A DNA stretch of 64,000 nt from Nitrospira sp. (GCA_037045225.1 JBAOHZ010000009.1:2170001-2234000); one strand, 5' to 3'. Counted from the stretch's first letter, positions 41,328-50,341 are shown. The notes: a model not told the origin generated them from the letters alone. Translations and numbers: made by a program.

Positions 41328-43202
41328 GTGACAGAACAGTGTGATGTCATCGTCGTTGGGGGAGGCCATGCCGGGTGTGAAGCGGCCCTGGCGGCAGCCC
41401 GTATGGGGGCCCGCACGATCCTGCTCACGATGGATCCGGACCGGATCGCTCAGATGTCCTGCAATCCCGCGATCGGCGGCATCGCCAAGGGACATCTGGT
41501 CAAGGAGATCGATGCGTTGGGCGGAGAGATGGGGAGGAATACGGACCAGGCAGGTATCCAGTTTCGCATGATCAACACCAGTAAGGGCCCGGCCGTCCGC
41601 GCTTTGCGCGCGCAATGCGACAAGAAGGTCTATCGTGACGTCATGCAGCGCACGCTCCGTTCACAGTCGGCACTCGAGATTCGTGGCGGGACGGTGGATC
41701 GCATTCTTACCCGGGCCGGGGCTGTGACCGGTATCGTGACGGATGCCGGGACGCACATTCATGCAAAGGCTATCGTCCTCACATCGGGAACGTTTCTGAA
41801 GGGGTTGATCCATATTGGTCTGAATCATTTTCCAGCCGGTCGTGCCGGGGAGGCCTCGGCGGAGCATCTCTCTGATTGCATGCGTGATTTTGGCTTTGAG
41901 GTCGGTCGGCTAAAAACAGGAACTCCGCCCCGCCTTGATCGCGATTCTATCGATTTTTCTGTGATGGAATTGCAGCCGGGGGATGACCCCCCGCCACCGT
42001 TCTCTTACCGCACGCAACGCGTGTCCCTGCCGCAGGTGCCTTGTCATTTGACGTACACGAATTCGCAAACGCATGATATTATTGCGAAAAATATCGATAG
42101 ATCGCCGTTGTTCAGTGGGGTGATTGATTCTGTCGGTCCCCGGTATTGTCCGTCGATCGAGGATAAGGTCGTGAGATTTGCCGACAAAGACCGGCATCAA
42201 ATCTTTATCGAACCGGAAGGTTTGGATACGAACGAATTTTACCCGAATGGAATTTCAACCAGTCTCCCGGTCGATGTACAGGCAGCCATGCTGAAGACCA
42301 TTCCTGGTCTTGAGCAGGCGAAAATGCTCAAGCCGGGGTATGCGGTCGAGTATGATTATTTTCCTCCACGCCAACTCCACAATTCGCTAGAGACGAAATT
42401 AGTGGCGGGGCTGTACCACGCCGGCCAAATCAATGGAACCTCCGGGTATGAAGAGGCCGGTGCCCAGGGAATCATGGCGGGAATCAACGCTGCCTTGCGG
42501 CTGCGTGGTGAAGGGCCGCTCGTGCTGGATCGATCGCAGGCCTATATTGGTGTGTTAATTGATGATTTAATTACGAAAGATGCCAGAGAGCCCTATCGGA
42601 TGTTCACATCGCGGGCGGAGTACCGCCTTCTTCTGCGCCATGACAATGCGGATCTTCGTCTGATGGATATCGGGCACCGTATTGGATTGGTGTCTGATGA
42701 GGTGCACGGGAAGCTCGAGGTGAAGCGGTCTACTCTGGAGCGGGAGGTTCGTCGCCTCAAGGAGACGCGCCCAAAAATGACCTCTGATGTGAGGCGGCTT
42801 ATGGAGGAGGCAGAGATAGGAGCGGTAGCTCCGACGCAATCCTTGGCCGAGATTCTCAGGCGTCAGGAGATGACATACGAAAAAATGGTGGCAGTCTTCG
42901 GCGGCGCAGGTATCGACGATCTTGATATTGTGGAAGCGATTCAACTCGAAGTGAAATACGAGGGGTATATTAAGCGGCAGCTGCAGCAAATTCAGCGATC
43001 GGAGAAATTGGAGCATCGCGCCATCCCCGATCAGTTTGATTATGACGGAATTACTGGTTTTTCAGGCGAAGTCAGGGAGAAGCTCAAGCGTGTAAGGCCT
43101 GCATCGGTCGGACAGGCTTCTCGTATTTCCGGTGTGACGCCCGCCGCTATTTCTCTCCTGCTGGTCGCCATCGAAAGGCATCGGCGTCAGCCATCCCTTT
43201 GA
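41328..43202 (+). CDS. mnmG: tRNA U34 carboxymethylaminomethyl synthase subunit MnmG (GidA)
   Basis: A 624-residue FAD enzyme. The dinucleotide motif V-I-V-V-G-G-G-H-A-G-C-E-A-A lies near residue 6. Further family motifs are C-N-P-A-I-G-G-I-A-K-G-H and G-T-F-L-K-G-L-I-H-I-G, with a C-terminal helical domain that binds MnmE. The start is the GTG at 41328: AAGGGG lies upstream, and the protein then begins in register with other MnmG proteins. The frame extends back to 41190 inside mnmE, but that part is antisense-like noise. The partner MnmE is encoded just upstream. rsmG follows after a short gap containing a parS site. Confidence 0.97.
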   Translation: MTEQCDVIVVGGGHAGCEAALAAARMGARTILLTMDPDRIAQMSCNPAIGGIAKGHLVKEIDALGGEMGRNTDQAGIQFRMINTSKGPAVRALRAQCDKKVYRDVMQRTLRSQSALEIRGGTVDRILTRAGAVTGIVTDAGTHIHAKAIVLTSGTFLKGLIHIGLNHFPAGRAGEASAEHLSDCMRDFGFEVGRLKTGTPPRLDRDSIDFSVMELQPGDDPPPPFSYRTQRVSLPQVPCHLTYTNSQTHDIIAKNIDRSPLFSGVIDSVGPRYCPSIEDKVVRFADKDRHQIFIEPEGLDTNEFYPNGISTSLPVDVQAAMLKTIPGLEQAKMLKPGYAVEYDYFPPRQLHNSLETKLVAGLYHAGQINGTSGYEEAGAQGIMAGINAALRLRGEGPLVLDRSQAYIGVLIDDLITKDAREPYRMFTSRAEYRLLLRHDNADLRLMDIGHRIGLVSDEVHGKLEVKRSTLEREVRRLKETRPKMTSDVRRLMEEAEIGAVAPTQSLAEILRRQEMTYEKMVAVFGGAGIDDLDIVEAIQLEVKYEGYIKRQLQQIQRSEKLEHRAIPDQFDYDGITGFSGEVREKLKRVRPASVGQASRISGVTPAAISLLLVAIERHRRQPSL

Positions 43203-43298
43203 GTCTGCGGTGCAGGGTTGTCGAAATGGTTCTTCATTAGCCAGCGCGCCACGTTTCAGGGAAGAACCTGCTTGACCGCCCCGGTTGTTTTCGCGTAA

Positions 43299-43964
43299 GT
43301 GTTCCACGTGGAACACGACGAAGTTCAATTCGCAGCATCTCTTCAGTCTTTTGCGGCAGATCTCTCTCTTTCTATCCCTGATTCTTCTGTTTCCTATTTC
43401 TGTCGCTATCTTAGTGAGCTAAAAAAATGGAATAGGGCCATCAATCTCACGGCTATCGACGATGATAGAGAGATTCTGGTGAAGCATTTTATTGATTCAG
43501 TTGCTTGCCTGAAAGTCATTGATATTAATGATAAAAGTGAGTTGCTTGATGTCGGGTCAGGAGCTGGATTCCCTGCGATTCCCCTCAAATTTGTCTGCCC
43601 TCAATTGTCGGTTGAGCTGCTGGAGCCGAGTGAAAAAAAGGGGTCGTTTCTGCGATATGTCATCGGATCGCTCGGCCTGCAAGGCGTGACTGTGGCGACG
43701 GCCAAGCTGGAAGATTACGTCAATCGAATCCATGTTCAGGGGCGGTTTGATTACATTGTGGTGAGGGCTTTTAAAGTGGATCACCTTGGAGAGGAGCTTT
43801 CGGCACTGCTTAAACCTGCCGGAAAGCTTGTCTTGTACCGTGCGGAGAGGGTTGGGCCAAGGTTTGGACTTGTCGGCCTTGCTTTGGTCGAGGAAGTCGA
43901 GTATGAGCTTCCTGCGAAGTACGGGCATCGAGTGCTGTCTGTGTTTGCAAAGTCCATTGGATGA
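43299..43964 (+). CDS. rsmG: 16S rRNA (guanine-527-N7)-methyltransferase RsmG (GidB)
   Basis: A 221-residue SAM methyltransferase with motif I L-L-D-V-G-S-G-A-G-F-P near residue 87, the upstream K-W-N-R-A-I-N-L-T-A and the K-K-G-S-F-L-R-Y region. It methylates G527 of 16S rRNA, and its loss gives low-level streptomycin resistance in several species. The start at GTG 43299 makes the parS palindrome part of the coding sequence (it reads MFHVEH). A second GTG at 43308 would exclude most of it. Codon use is more AT-rich than in mnmG. The next gene is parA after a second parS site. Confidence 0.94.
   Translation: MFHVEHDEVQFAASLQSFAADLSLSIPDSSVSYFCRYLSELKKWNRAINLTAIDDDREILVKHFIDSVACLKVIDINDKSELLDVGSGAGFPAIPLKFVCPQLSVELLEPSEKKGSFLRYVIGSLGLQGVTVATAKLEDYVNRIHVQGRFDYIVVRAFKVDHLGEELSALLKPAGKLVLYRAERVGPRFGLVGLALVEEVEYELPAKYGHRVLSVFAKSIG
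43300..43315. promoter_or_regulatory. parS site 1 (centromere, at the rsmG start)
   Basis: TGTTCCACGTGGAACA is a perfect 16-bp palindrome that differs from the canonical parS TGTTTCACGTGAAACA only at the symmetric C/G positions. ParB binds such sites and spreads along the DNA. It overlaps the likely rsmG start codon, so ParB binding may influence rsmG expression. Confidence 0.9.
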
Positions 43965-43969
43965 TGTGG

Positions 43970-43985
43970 TGTTCCACGTGGAACA
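43970..43985. promoter_or_regulatory. parS site 2 (between rsmG and parA)
   Basis: An identical copy of the 16-bp palindrome TGTTCCACGTGGAACA, 670 bases from the first copy and 43 bases before the parA start. Its position directly upstream of parA suits autoregulation of parAB as well as segregation. Confidence 0.9.
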
Positions 43986-44027
43986 TTGAGGCGCAAACAT
44001 ATTTGTTTTGGCGGATAGGGGAACTAC

Positions 44028-44804
44028 ATGGCTCGAATCATTGCTGTCGCAAATCAAAAGGGTGGAGTGGGGAAGACGACCACTTCCGTGAACCTTGCCG
44101 CAGCGTTGGCAATCGAGGGAGGATCGGTTCTTCTTGTCGATATTGACCCGCAGGGAAACGCAACGAGCGGGCTTGGCGTCGATGCCATGGCGCTCACGAA
44201 GACGATCTACAATGCGTTGATTAGTAAAGACAGTATTGAGTCTCTAGCTATGCAGACTGGGGTCAATGGGTTGTCGATTGTCCCATCGAATTCCCATCTC
44301 GCCGGCGCCGAAGTGGAGCTGGTGAATATGGAAGCCAGGGAGCAGCGCCTCAAGGAAGCTTTGGCTGAGGTGGCCGACCGATACGACACGATCTTGTTGG
44401 ATTGTCCGCCCGCCCTCGGGCTTCTGACCATCAACGCGATGGTCGCTGCCCATTCAGTGCTAATTCCGGTGCAATGTGAATACTATGCGATGGAAGGTCT
44501 CGGTCGGCTGATGGAGAGTATCCAGCGCCTTCGGCAGTCTCTCAATCCAGGGCTGGAAATCGAGGGTATTGTCCTCACGATGTACGATGCGCGTAACTCG
44601 CTTGCTCGCCAGGTCGTCGAGCAGATCCGTGGGCATTTCGGGGAGAGCGTGTATCAGACGATGATTCCGCGCAATGTGACGTTGGCCGAGGCGCCGAGCT
44701 ACGGTCGTCCGGCTCTCTTGTACAACATGGCATCAGCCGGTGCCCAAGCCTATCTATCCTTAGCCAAGGAGTTTGTCGTCCATGGAGAAAAAAGCCCTCG
44801 GTAG
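44028..44804 (+). CDS. parA: Chromosome partitioning ATPase ParA (Soj)
   Basis: A 258-residue P-loop ATPase. The deviant Walker A is K-G-G-V-G-K-T-T near residue 10, followed by L-L-V-D-I-D-P-Q-G-N-A-T and the Walker B-type L-L-D-C-P-P-A-L-G. It lacks an N-terminal HTH domain, so it is the chromosomal type (ParA/Soj) rather than plasmid ParA with autoregulation. ATP-bound ParA dimers bind nonspecific DNA, and ParB-parS complexes move along the gradient. It overlaps parB by 23 bases and lies 43 bases after a parS site. Confidence 0.97.
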   Translation: MARIIAVANQKGGVGKTTTSVNLAAALAIEGGSVLLVDIDPQGNATSGLGVDAMALTKTIYNALISKDSIESLAMQTGVNGLSIVPSNSHLAGAEVELVNMEAREQRLKEALAEVADRYDTILLDCPPALGLLTINAMVAAHSVLIPVQCEYYAMEGLGRLMESIQRLRQSLNPGLEIEGIVLTMYDARNSLARQVVEQIRGHFGESVYQTMIPRNVTLAEAPSYGRPALLYNMASAGAQAYLSLAKEFVVHGEKSPR

Positions 44805-45633
44805 AGGTCTCGACGCACTGCTGCCGACCGGCCGAACAACGGCGGAGCCGGAGCGTGGTGACGTGCAGGAATTGCGGCTCGAAGCGATTGTTCCAAACCG
44901 CTTTCAACCACGTCAGCAATTCTCAGAAGTCGAACTGGCCGAGCTGACCGCCTCGTTGAAGCAGAATGGCTTGCTGCAACCGATTCTGGTGCGACGGAAA
45001 GGTGACGGTATCTATGAGTTGATTGCCGGTGAACGTCGCTTGAGAGCTGCTAAGTTAGCGGGAATGCAGAAGATTCAAGCGCTCGTGCGAAATGTGTCCG
45101 ATCAGGAATCGATGGTGTTGGCGTTGGTGGAAAACCTCCAGCGCGACGATCTGAATCCCATGGAGACTGCTCGGGCCTACCAACGCATGCTCAATGAATT
45201 CGGGCTGACCCAAGAGGCGATCGCTCAGAAGGTGGCGTGCGACCGGTCGTCCGTGGCGAACCTGTTGCGATTGATGTCGCTGCCATCAGAGATACAACAC
45301 ATGATCGAGTCCGATCAGTTGTCCACGGGCCATGCCAAAGTTATTCTCGGGCTGATGACCCCGGCGGCTCAGCTCAGTTTGGCCACGCAGATTGTGAGCG
45401 GGCAGCTGTCCGTCCGCGAAGCAGAGCGGTTGGTGCAGGAACATGCGGAGGCGAGAAAGCCTGGGAAGCGTCCGGTTCGTGCGCCATTACGGTCCGATCT
45501 TGAAGAGCGGCTGCAGAAACGTCTGGGCACCAGGGTGGATGTTCAGAAGGGGCGACGGGGCGGTAAGATCGTGATTCATTATTTTTCGCCGGAAGAATTA
45601 GACGGGGTAGTTGAGCGGTTGCTTAATGGATAG
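44782..45633 (+). CDS. parB: Chromosome partitioning protein ParB
   Basis: A 283-residue ParB/Spo0J. It starts MEKKALGRGLDALLP, the N-terminus usual for ParB. The CTP-binding ParB/Srx domain has L-L-Q-P-I-L-V-R and I-A-G-E-R-R-L-R-A-A near residues 65-85, followed by E-N-L-Q-R-D-D-L-N. The HTH domain has L-T-Q-E-A-I-A-Q-K-V and S-S-V-A-N-L-L-R-L. The C-terminus contains the dimerisation segment. The ATG at 44782 has AAGGAG 10 bases upstream. A TTG at 44773 would sit directly on that site. It loads onto the parS sites upstream. Two bactofilin genes follow. Confidence 0.96.
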   Translation: MEKKALGRGLDALLPTGRTTAEPERGDVQELRLEAIVPNRFQPRQQFSEVELAELTASLKQNGLLQPILVRRKGDGIYELIAGERRLRAAKLAGMQKIQALVRNVSDQESMVLALVENLQRDDLNPMETARAYQRMLNEFGLTQEAIAQKVACDRSSVANLLRLMSLPSEIQHMIESDQLSTGHAKVILGLMTPAAQLSLATQIVSGQLSVREAERLVQEHAEARKPGKRPVRAPLRSDLEERLQKRLGTRVDVQKGRRGGKIVIHYFSPEELDGVVERLLNG

Positions 45634-45780
45634 CCGCCACATTTTCAGAGCAGATTTTCTCTGTTTGACCGGAGTAGAATGCCGTCAGAATTTGAGAGCT
45701 GGGAGTGAGATCAGTCGACGGTAGCGTGCACGTCCTCCGGTCGGGAGGTAAGTTGTTGTTATTTGTGGGAGGTGTAAGAA

Positions 45781-46269
45781 ATGGCATGGATTAGTAAGGA
45801 CAAGCCAGAAGGAAAGCGTCAAGCCGGACAAAGTGAGGGAACTGAAATGGACAATCTGGAATCCACGGCACCGCGTGAAGGGAACGAAGAGATCAACGCC
45901 TTTGTCGGGAAAGGCGTTAGCTTCAAGGGCGTCATTTCCTATAACGGCACTGTGCGAATCGATGGCAATCTGGATGGAGAAATTCATACGGAGGGTGTCT
46001 TGCTGGTCGGAGAGGATGCGGTCCTGACCGCCAAGATTACGGCCGGTACCGTGGTGTGCAAGGGGAAGATCACCGGTGACATCAGCGCGCGGGAAAAGGT
46101 CAAGCTGCGCGCACCTGCCGTGGTGAATGCCGGCGTGAAGGCGCCGTTGCTCGCGATGGAAGAAGGGGTGGTTTTCAACGGTACGTTGGAAATGAGCCAG
46201 TCGGGGACGCGCGAGCCGCAGGGGCAGGGCGCCACGCGAGGCCAGGGCGTCAAGTTGGTCAACGGATAA
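45781..46269 (+). CDS. Bactofilin 1
   Basis: A 162-residue bactofilin (DUF583). The first ~40 residues are polar and disordered. From ~residue 40 to 140 the right-handed beta-helix repeats run with the entry F-V-G-K-G-V-S-F-K-G-V-I and repeated hydrophobic/Gly steps (R-I-D-G-N-L-D-G-E-I). A short tail follows. GGGAGGTG lies before the ATG at 45781. Bactofilins are nucleotide-independent cytoskeletal polymers. In Myxococcus they position the ParABS segregation machinery, which fits the location 148 bases behind parB. A second bactofilin lies just downstream, so mixed filaments are possible. Confidence 0.93.
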   Translation: MAWISKDKPEGKRQAGQSEGTEMDNLESTAPREGNEEINAFVGKGVSFKGVISYNGTVRIDGNLDGEIHTEGVLLVGEDAVLTAKITAGTVVCKGKITGDISAREKVKLRAPAVVNAGVKAPLLAMEEGVVFNGTLEMSQSGTREPQGQGATRGQGVKLVNG

Positions 46270-46398
46270 CTCGGCTCAACGACGAATTCGTTGGACAGAT
46301 TGCGGTGTGCCTTGTAAGCCAGAGGTGGGCACAGCAAGGTTTCAATCAGTCTGCGCCCCGACCGTGAGCAGTTGTGCAGTGTGCGAAGGAGGATGCCG

Positions 46399-46854
46399 AT
46401 GTGGGGTGAGACCAAAAAACAGCCTGTCGCGGAGGACGATAAGTTTACCTTCCTTGGCAAGGGCACCAGCTTCAAGGGCATTGTCACCTTTGATGGGACC
46501 GTCCGTATCGATGGTCGTGTCGAAGGAGAAGTGCATACGGGCGGAGCGGTGATCGTCGGAGAAAGCGCCATCATCAAGGGCGTGATTGCCGCCGGGTCCG
46601 TTTCGATCAGCGGGCGCGTGAAGGGATCGGTCACTGCGCTTCAGAAGGTGGAGATTCAGAAGCCCGGGATTCTCATCGGAGATATTCAGAGCCCGGCGAT
46701 CATGATTGAGGAAGGCGCGCATTTCCACGGTATGAGTAATATGGGCGCTGAGAAGTGGACGGAGGATGAGTCCTCTGAGTTCGGTGCTCCGCAGGATCCC
46801 GGCGTGCGCGACCTCGTGGCCCATCGCGGCAAAGTCAAAACGCAAGAGACCTAA
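46399..46854 (+). CDS. Bactofilin 2
   Basis: A 151-residue bactofilin, paralogous to the gene upstream: the beta-helix starts F-L-G-K-G-T-S-F-K-G-I-V and continues R-I-D-G-R-V-E-G-E-V-H. The start at ATG 46399 is chosen because AAGGAGG lies 6 bases upstream. An earlier in-frame ATG at 46393 sits on that site. The C-terminal tail (about 40 residues after the helix) differs from bactofilin 1 and is more charged. It probably forms part of the parAB-bactofilin cluster. mnmA starts 32 bases downstream. Confidence 0.92.
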   Translation: MWGETKKQPVAEDDKFTFLGKGTSFKGIVTFDGTVRIDGRVEGEVHTGGAVIVGESAIIKGVIAAGSVSISGRVKGSVTALQKVEIQKPGILIGDIQSPAIMIEEGAHFHGMSNMGAEKWTEDESSEFGAPQDPGVRDLVAHRGKVKTQET

Positions 46855-46886
46855 GTACTCGGCCCATTGGTTTTCCGGTATCATCT

Positions 46887-47969
46887 ATGACAGGTCAGAC
46901 CGTATTGCTCGGGATGAGCGGCGGAGTGGATAGCTCCGTCGCTGCCTCTCTGCTCGTGCAGCAGGGGTACGAGGTCCATGGTGTCACGCTCCAAGTATGG
47001 GAGCATGAGGATGACCAGGTCGCCGTATCCAAGCGCTGGGAAGAGCGGGGGTGCTGCAAGATCGGTATCGCGAGATATGTCGCCCAGCGTCTACGTATTC
47101 CTTATGAAGTAGTCGATCGTCGAGAAGTCTTTCAGCAGGGCGTGATCGATGATTTTGTTGCCGGCTATGCCTCCGGCACCACGCCCAATCCCTGCGTGCG
47201 GTGCAATGAACGGGTGAAATTGCGCTCCTTGTATGCCTTAGCGCAAGAGCGAGGCATGGACTATGTGGCAACGGGACACTATGCCCGCGTACAGCAGAGC
47301 GATGGGCAGTGGTCGCTGCACCGGGCCCTCGACGCGCGCAAGGACCAAAGTTATTTTCTCTATCGGATCAATCCTGCCTGGCTGCCGCAGCTGCTTTTTC
47401 CGGTCGGCCACATGCAGAAGCGGGATGTGTGGCAAGAGGCCGAATCGCTTGGATTGCCCGTGGAGGAGCTCAAGGAAAGCCAAGAGATTTGTTTCGTGAG
47501 TCATGGCGACTACCGCACCTTCATTGAGCAGGAAATGCCGGAGGCGAAGCAGCCCGGAGACTTTGTGGGTGTGGACGGCAAGGTCTTAGGCCGGCACGAG
47601 GGCATCGCGTTCTATACCCCGGGTCAACGTCGGGGCTTGGGTGTTGCGGTGGGGCAGCGGTTGTATGTGCAGAAGGTCGTGCCTGAGTCAGGCCAGGTGG
47701 TATTGTGCGCGGAAGATCAATTGGTGCAGTCGGATTGTCAGGTCGCCGATTTCAGTCTTTTTGATCACACCATCGGCCGGCAGCCGGTTGAGGCGGAAGT
47801 GAAGATTCGCTACGCCACTCCATCCAGTCCCGCCACACTTCTGCCGTCTGGGCATGGCACGATTCAGGTCCGATTTCATCAGCCGCAGCGCGCGCTTAGT
47901 CCCGGGCAGTCCGCCGTGTTTTATCAAGGTGACCGTGTGCTCGGCGGCGGTATTATTCAGCGACCCTAG
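46887..47969 (+). CDS. mnmA: tRNA-specific 2-thiouridylase MnmA
   Basis: A 360-residue MnmA. The PP-loop is G-M-S-G-G-V-D-S-S-V near residue 8. The two catalytic cysteines lie in N-P-C-V-R-C-N (nucleophile of the pair, near residue 100) and S-Q-E-I-C-F-V (near residue 200). It activates U34 of tRNA-Lys, -Glu and -Gln with ATP and inserts sulphur. This complements MnmE/MnmG, which modify the 5 position of the same uridine and are encoded 4 kb upstream. The gene is followed by about 250 bases and a strong promoter for the ATP synthase operon. Confidence 0.96.
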   Translation: MTGQTVLLGMSGGVDSSVAASLLVQQGYEVHGVTLQVWEHEDDQVAVSKRWEERGCCKIGIARYVAQRLRIPYEVVDRREVFQQGVIDDFVAGYASGTTPNPCVRCNERVKLRSLYALAQERGMDYVATGHYARVQQSDGQWSLHRALDARKDQSYFLYRINPAWLPQLLFPVGHMQKRDVWQEAESLGLPVEELKESQEICFVSHGDYRTFIEQEMPEAKQPGDFVGVDGKVLGRHEGIAFYTPGQRRGLGVAVGQRLYVQKVVPESGQVVLCAEDQLVQSDCQVADFSLFDHTIGRQPVEAEVKIRYATPSSPATLLPSGHGTIQVRFHQPQRALSPGQSAVFYQGDRVLGGGIIQRP

Positions 47970-48113
47970 GTAGTGAGCCTTGTCCGATTTCCTCCCACCC
48001 CTTCGCTGATCAAGACGATCGGTGCACTTAATGCTATCGTACGTCGGGCAGGACTGGGGCGGGTCTGTGCCCTACTCCCATCCTTCTTACGCTCCGATCT
48101 TACGCATCTCTTC

Positions 48114-48143
48114 TTGACAGTACCCGCTATTGAATGCTAACTT
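48114..48143 (+). promoter_or_regulatory. Promoter of the F1 ATPase operon
   Basis: TTGACA at 48114-48119 is a perfect -35. TAACTT at 48138-48143 follows after 18 bases, with an extended -10 TG at 48135-48136 (TGCTAACTT). The atpH start is about 80 bases downstream. Confidence 0.7.
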
Positions 48144-48222
48144 GGCGCGCTTTTTGTCGTGCCCACCGCACGCAAGCTTCCCGTTTTATCAAAACACGGT
48201 TAACCGTAGCGGATAGTCCATT

Positions 48223-48762
48223 GTGATTAAGACAGCCGTCGCACGTCGATACGCAAAAGCTCTGTTCGAACTTCTTGATACACCCAGCATCGAGCCCGCC
48301 CGCGCGGCGTTGCACGGGCTCGGAGAGGCCTTCACGCAGTCTGCTGCGTTGCGCCACGCCATCGCCTCTCCTGTGTTCCCGGAAGACACCAAATTGGGTG
48401 TGCTGATTGAACTGGCCACTCGATTGGGGTGCCCACCGGTCGGAAAAAGATTTCTCGATCAATTGGTGCGGAAAAATCGAGTCAGTTTCCTGCCGGACAT
48501 CGCCGAGGCCTTCGCCAAGCTCGTGGATGAATCCAAGGGGACGCAACAGGTCCTCGTGTCTTCCGCGCATGCCTTGCCTGTGACCGAGCAGGAGCGAATC
48601 ACTACCCGATTGCGCGATCTTTTGAAGCGCGACGTCGATGTCACCTTCCATACAGAACCTGAACATGTCGCCGGCCTCCACATCCGCCTGGGCAGCACCG
48701 TCGTAGACAGCACGGTCCGGGGCCGACTAAGCGCCATGCAGCGTGTGTTGACCAAGGAGTAG
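48223..48762 (+). CDS. atpH: ATP synthase F1 subunit delta
   Basis: A 179-residue delta subunit (OSCP). It opens A-V-A-R-R-Y-A-K-A-L-F-E-L, the family signature, has a helical N-terminal domain and ends in G-L-H-I-R-L-G-S-T-V-V-D-S-T-V-R-G-R-L. It links F1 to the peripheral stalk. The start is a GTG at 48223 with no strong ribosome site. It is the first gene of the F1 set, and the usual upstream F0 genes atpB, atpE and atpF are missing here. Confidence 0.94.
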   Translation: MIKTAVARRYAKALFELLDTPSIEPARAALHGLGEAFTQSAALRHAIASPVFPEDTKLGVLIELATRLGCPPVGKRFLDQLVRKNRVSFLPDIAEAFAKLVDESKGTQQVLVSSAHALPVTEQERITTRLRDLLKRDVDVTFHTEPEHVAGLHIRLGSTVVDSTVRGRLSAMQRVLTKE

Positions 48763-48764
48763 CC

Positions 48765-50282
48765 ATGCAGATCAAGGCAGAAGAGATCAGCTCCATCATT
48801 AAAGAGAAGATCAAGGGCTTCGACCAACAGGTCGATGTCAGCCAGACTGGTTCCGTGATTCAGGTCGGAGACGGCATTGCGAAAATCTACGGGTTGGATG
48901 GCGCGATGGCCGGAGAAATGCTCGAATTTCCGGGCGGCCTCTATGGGATCGCGTTGAACCTTGAAGAAGACAATGTCGGCGCGGTGCTCATGGGCGACGA
49001 TGTCGGAATCAAGGAAGGCGATCCGGTTAAACGTACGGGTCGTATTGCGGAAATTCCGGTCGGTGAAGCCTTGGTGGGACGGGTGGTAAACGCGATCGGT
49101 CAGCCAATCGACGGCAAGGGCCCGATCAACTCACAACACTCTTCCCGTATCGAAGTCGTGGCGCCCGGTGTGAATACCAGACAATCAGTGCGTGAGCCGC
49201 TGCAGACGGGCATCAAAGCGATCGACGCCATGATCCCCATCGGTCGCGGTCAACGTGAGTTGATCATCGGAGACCGGCAGACCGGAAAAACCGCCATCGC
49301 CGTCGATACCATCATCAATCAAAAGGGCCTCGGGGTTTTCTGCATCTACGTCGCCGTCGGTCAGAAGCGTTCGACAGTGGCGCGCGTGGTGAAAACTCTC
49401 GAAGAAAATCACGCCATGGAGTACAGCATGGTCGTGGCGGCAACGGCCAGCGATCCGGCGCCCATGCAGTTTTTGGCTCCCTTTGCCGGCGCCGCGATCG
49501 GTGAATATTTCCGCGACAACGGTAAGCACGCATTGATTGTGTACGACGACCTGTCGAAGCACGCGGTGGCCTATCGTCAGTTGTCTCTCTTGCTACGCCG
49601 TCCGCCGGGTCGTGAAGCCTATCCGGGCGACGTGTTTTATCTGCACTCCCGGTTGTTGGAGCGCGCAGCGAAACTGAGCGACAAGCTCGGTGGAGGTAGC
49701 CTGACGGCCCTTCCGATCATCGAGACGCAAGCCGGTGACGTGTCGGCCTACATTCCGACCAACGTCATTTCTATTACCGATGGACAGATTTACCTCGGTA
49801 GCGACTTGTTCTATTCCGGTATTCGTCCGGCGATTAACGTCGGCTTGTCGGTGTCCCGGGTCGGCGGATCCGCGCAGATCAAGACGATGAAGCAGGTCGC
49901 CGGTACGTTGCGTCTGGATCTTGCCCAGTATCGTGAAATGGCCGCCTTCTCGCAGTTCGGGAGCGAACTCGACAAGGCTACCCAGATGCAGCTGGCCCGC
50001 GGAGTTCGCATGGTGGAATTGCTCAAGCAAGGGCAATACAAGCCGATGCCGGTTGCCGATCAGGTGCTGTCGATTTATGCCGGTGTCAATGGATTCCTGG
50101 ACGACGTGCCGGTGGACAAGGTCCTGCAATTCGAGGCCGACTTGCTCCACTACGTGGCGCAGAATCACCAGGACATGCGCAAAGACATTGCCACGGTCGG
50201 AAAAATTGATGACAAGATCGGCGGCAAGCTGAAAGAAATCATTACGACCTTTAAACAGAAAATGGGCTACGGAGCAAAATAG
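48765..50282 (+). CDS. atpA: ATP synthase F1 subunit alpha
   Basis: A 505-residue alpha subunit. Walker A is G-D-R-Q-T-G-K-T-A near residue 170, followed by the beta-barrel N-terminal domain pattern and the signature P-A-I-N-V-G-L-S-V-S-R-V-G-G-S near 365. Three alpha subunits alternate with beta in F1 and bind nucleotide without turnover. It starts 2 bases after the atpH stop. A short hairpin separates it from atpG. Confidence 0.98.
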   Translation: MQIKAEEISSIIKEKIKGFDQQVDVSQTGSVIQVGDGIAKIYGLDGAMAGEMLEFPGGLYGIALNLEEDNVGAVLMGDDVGIKEGDPVKRTGRIAEIPVGEALVGRVVNAIGQPIDGKGPINSQHSSRIEVVAPGVNTRQSVREPLQTGIKAIDAMIPIGRGQRELIIGDRQTGKTAIAVDTIINQKGLGVFCIYVAVGQKRSTVARVVKTLEENHAMEYSMVVAATASDPAPMQFLAPFAGAAIGEYFRDNGKHALIVYDDLSKHAVAYRQLSLLLRRPPGREAYPGDVFYLHSRLLERAAKLSDKLGGGSLTALPIIETQAGDVSAYIPTNVISITDGQIYLGSDLFYSGIRPAINVGLSVSRVGGSAQIKTMKQVAGTLRLDLAQYREMAAFSQFGSELDKATQMQLARGVRMVELLKQGQYKPMPVADQVLSIYAGVNGFLDDVPVDKVLQFEADLLHYVAQNHQDMRKDIATVGKIDDKIGGKLKEIITTFKQKMGYGAK

Positions 50283-50285
50283 CCA

Positions 50286-50315
50286 TCAGGCCTTCAGCCT
50301 TGAGCTGAAGCCTGA
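50286..50315 (+). promoter_or_regulatory. Stem-loop between atpA and atpG
   Basis: TCAGG-C-CTTCAGC pairs with GCTGAAG-CCTGA around CTTGA, with one bulged C. It starts 4 bases after the atpA stop. No T run follows, so it is more likely an mRNA processing or stability element that sets subunit ratios than a terminator. Confidence 0.45.
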
Positions 50316-50341
50316 GCGCTGATTGCTGAGAGCGTACAAGA

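Noticed and set aside
40106..41428. 440-codon minus-strand frame across mnmE
   Set aside because: It is antisense to mnmE, which has all its motifs on the plus strand.
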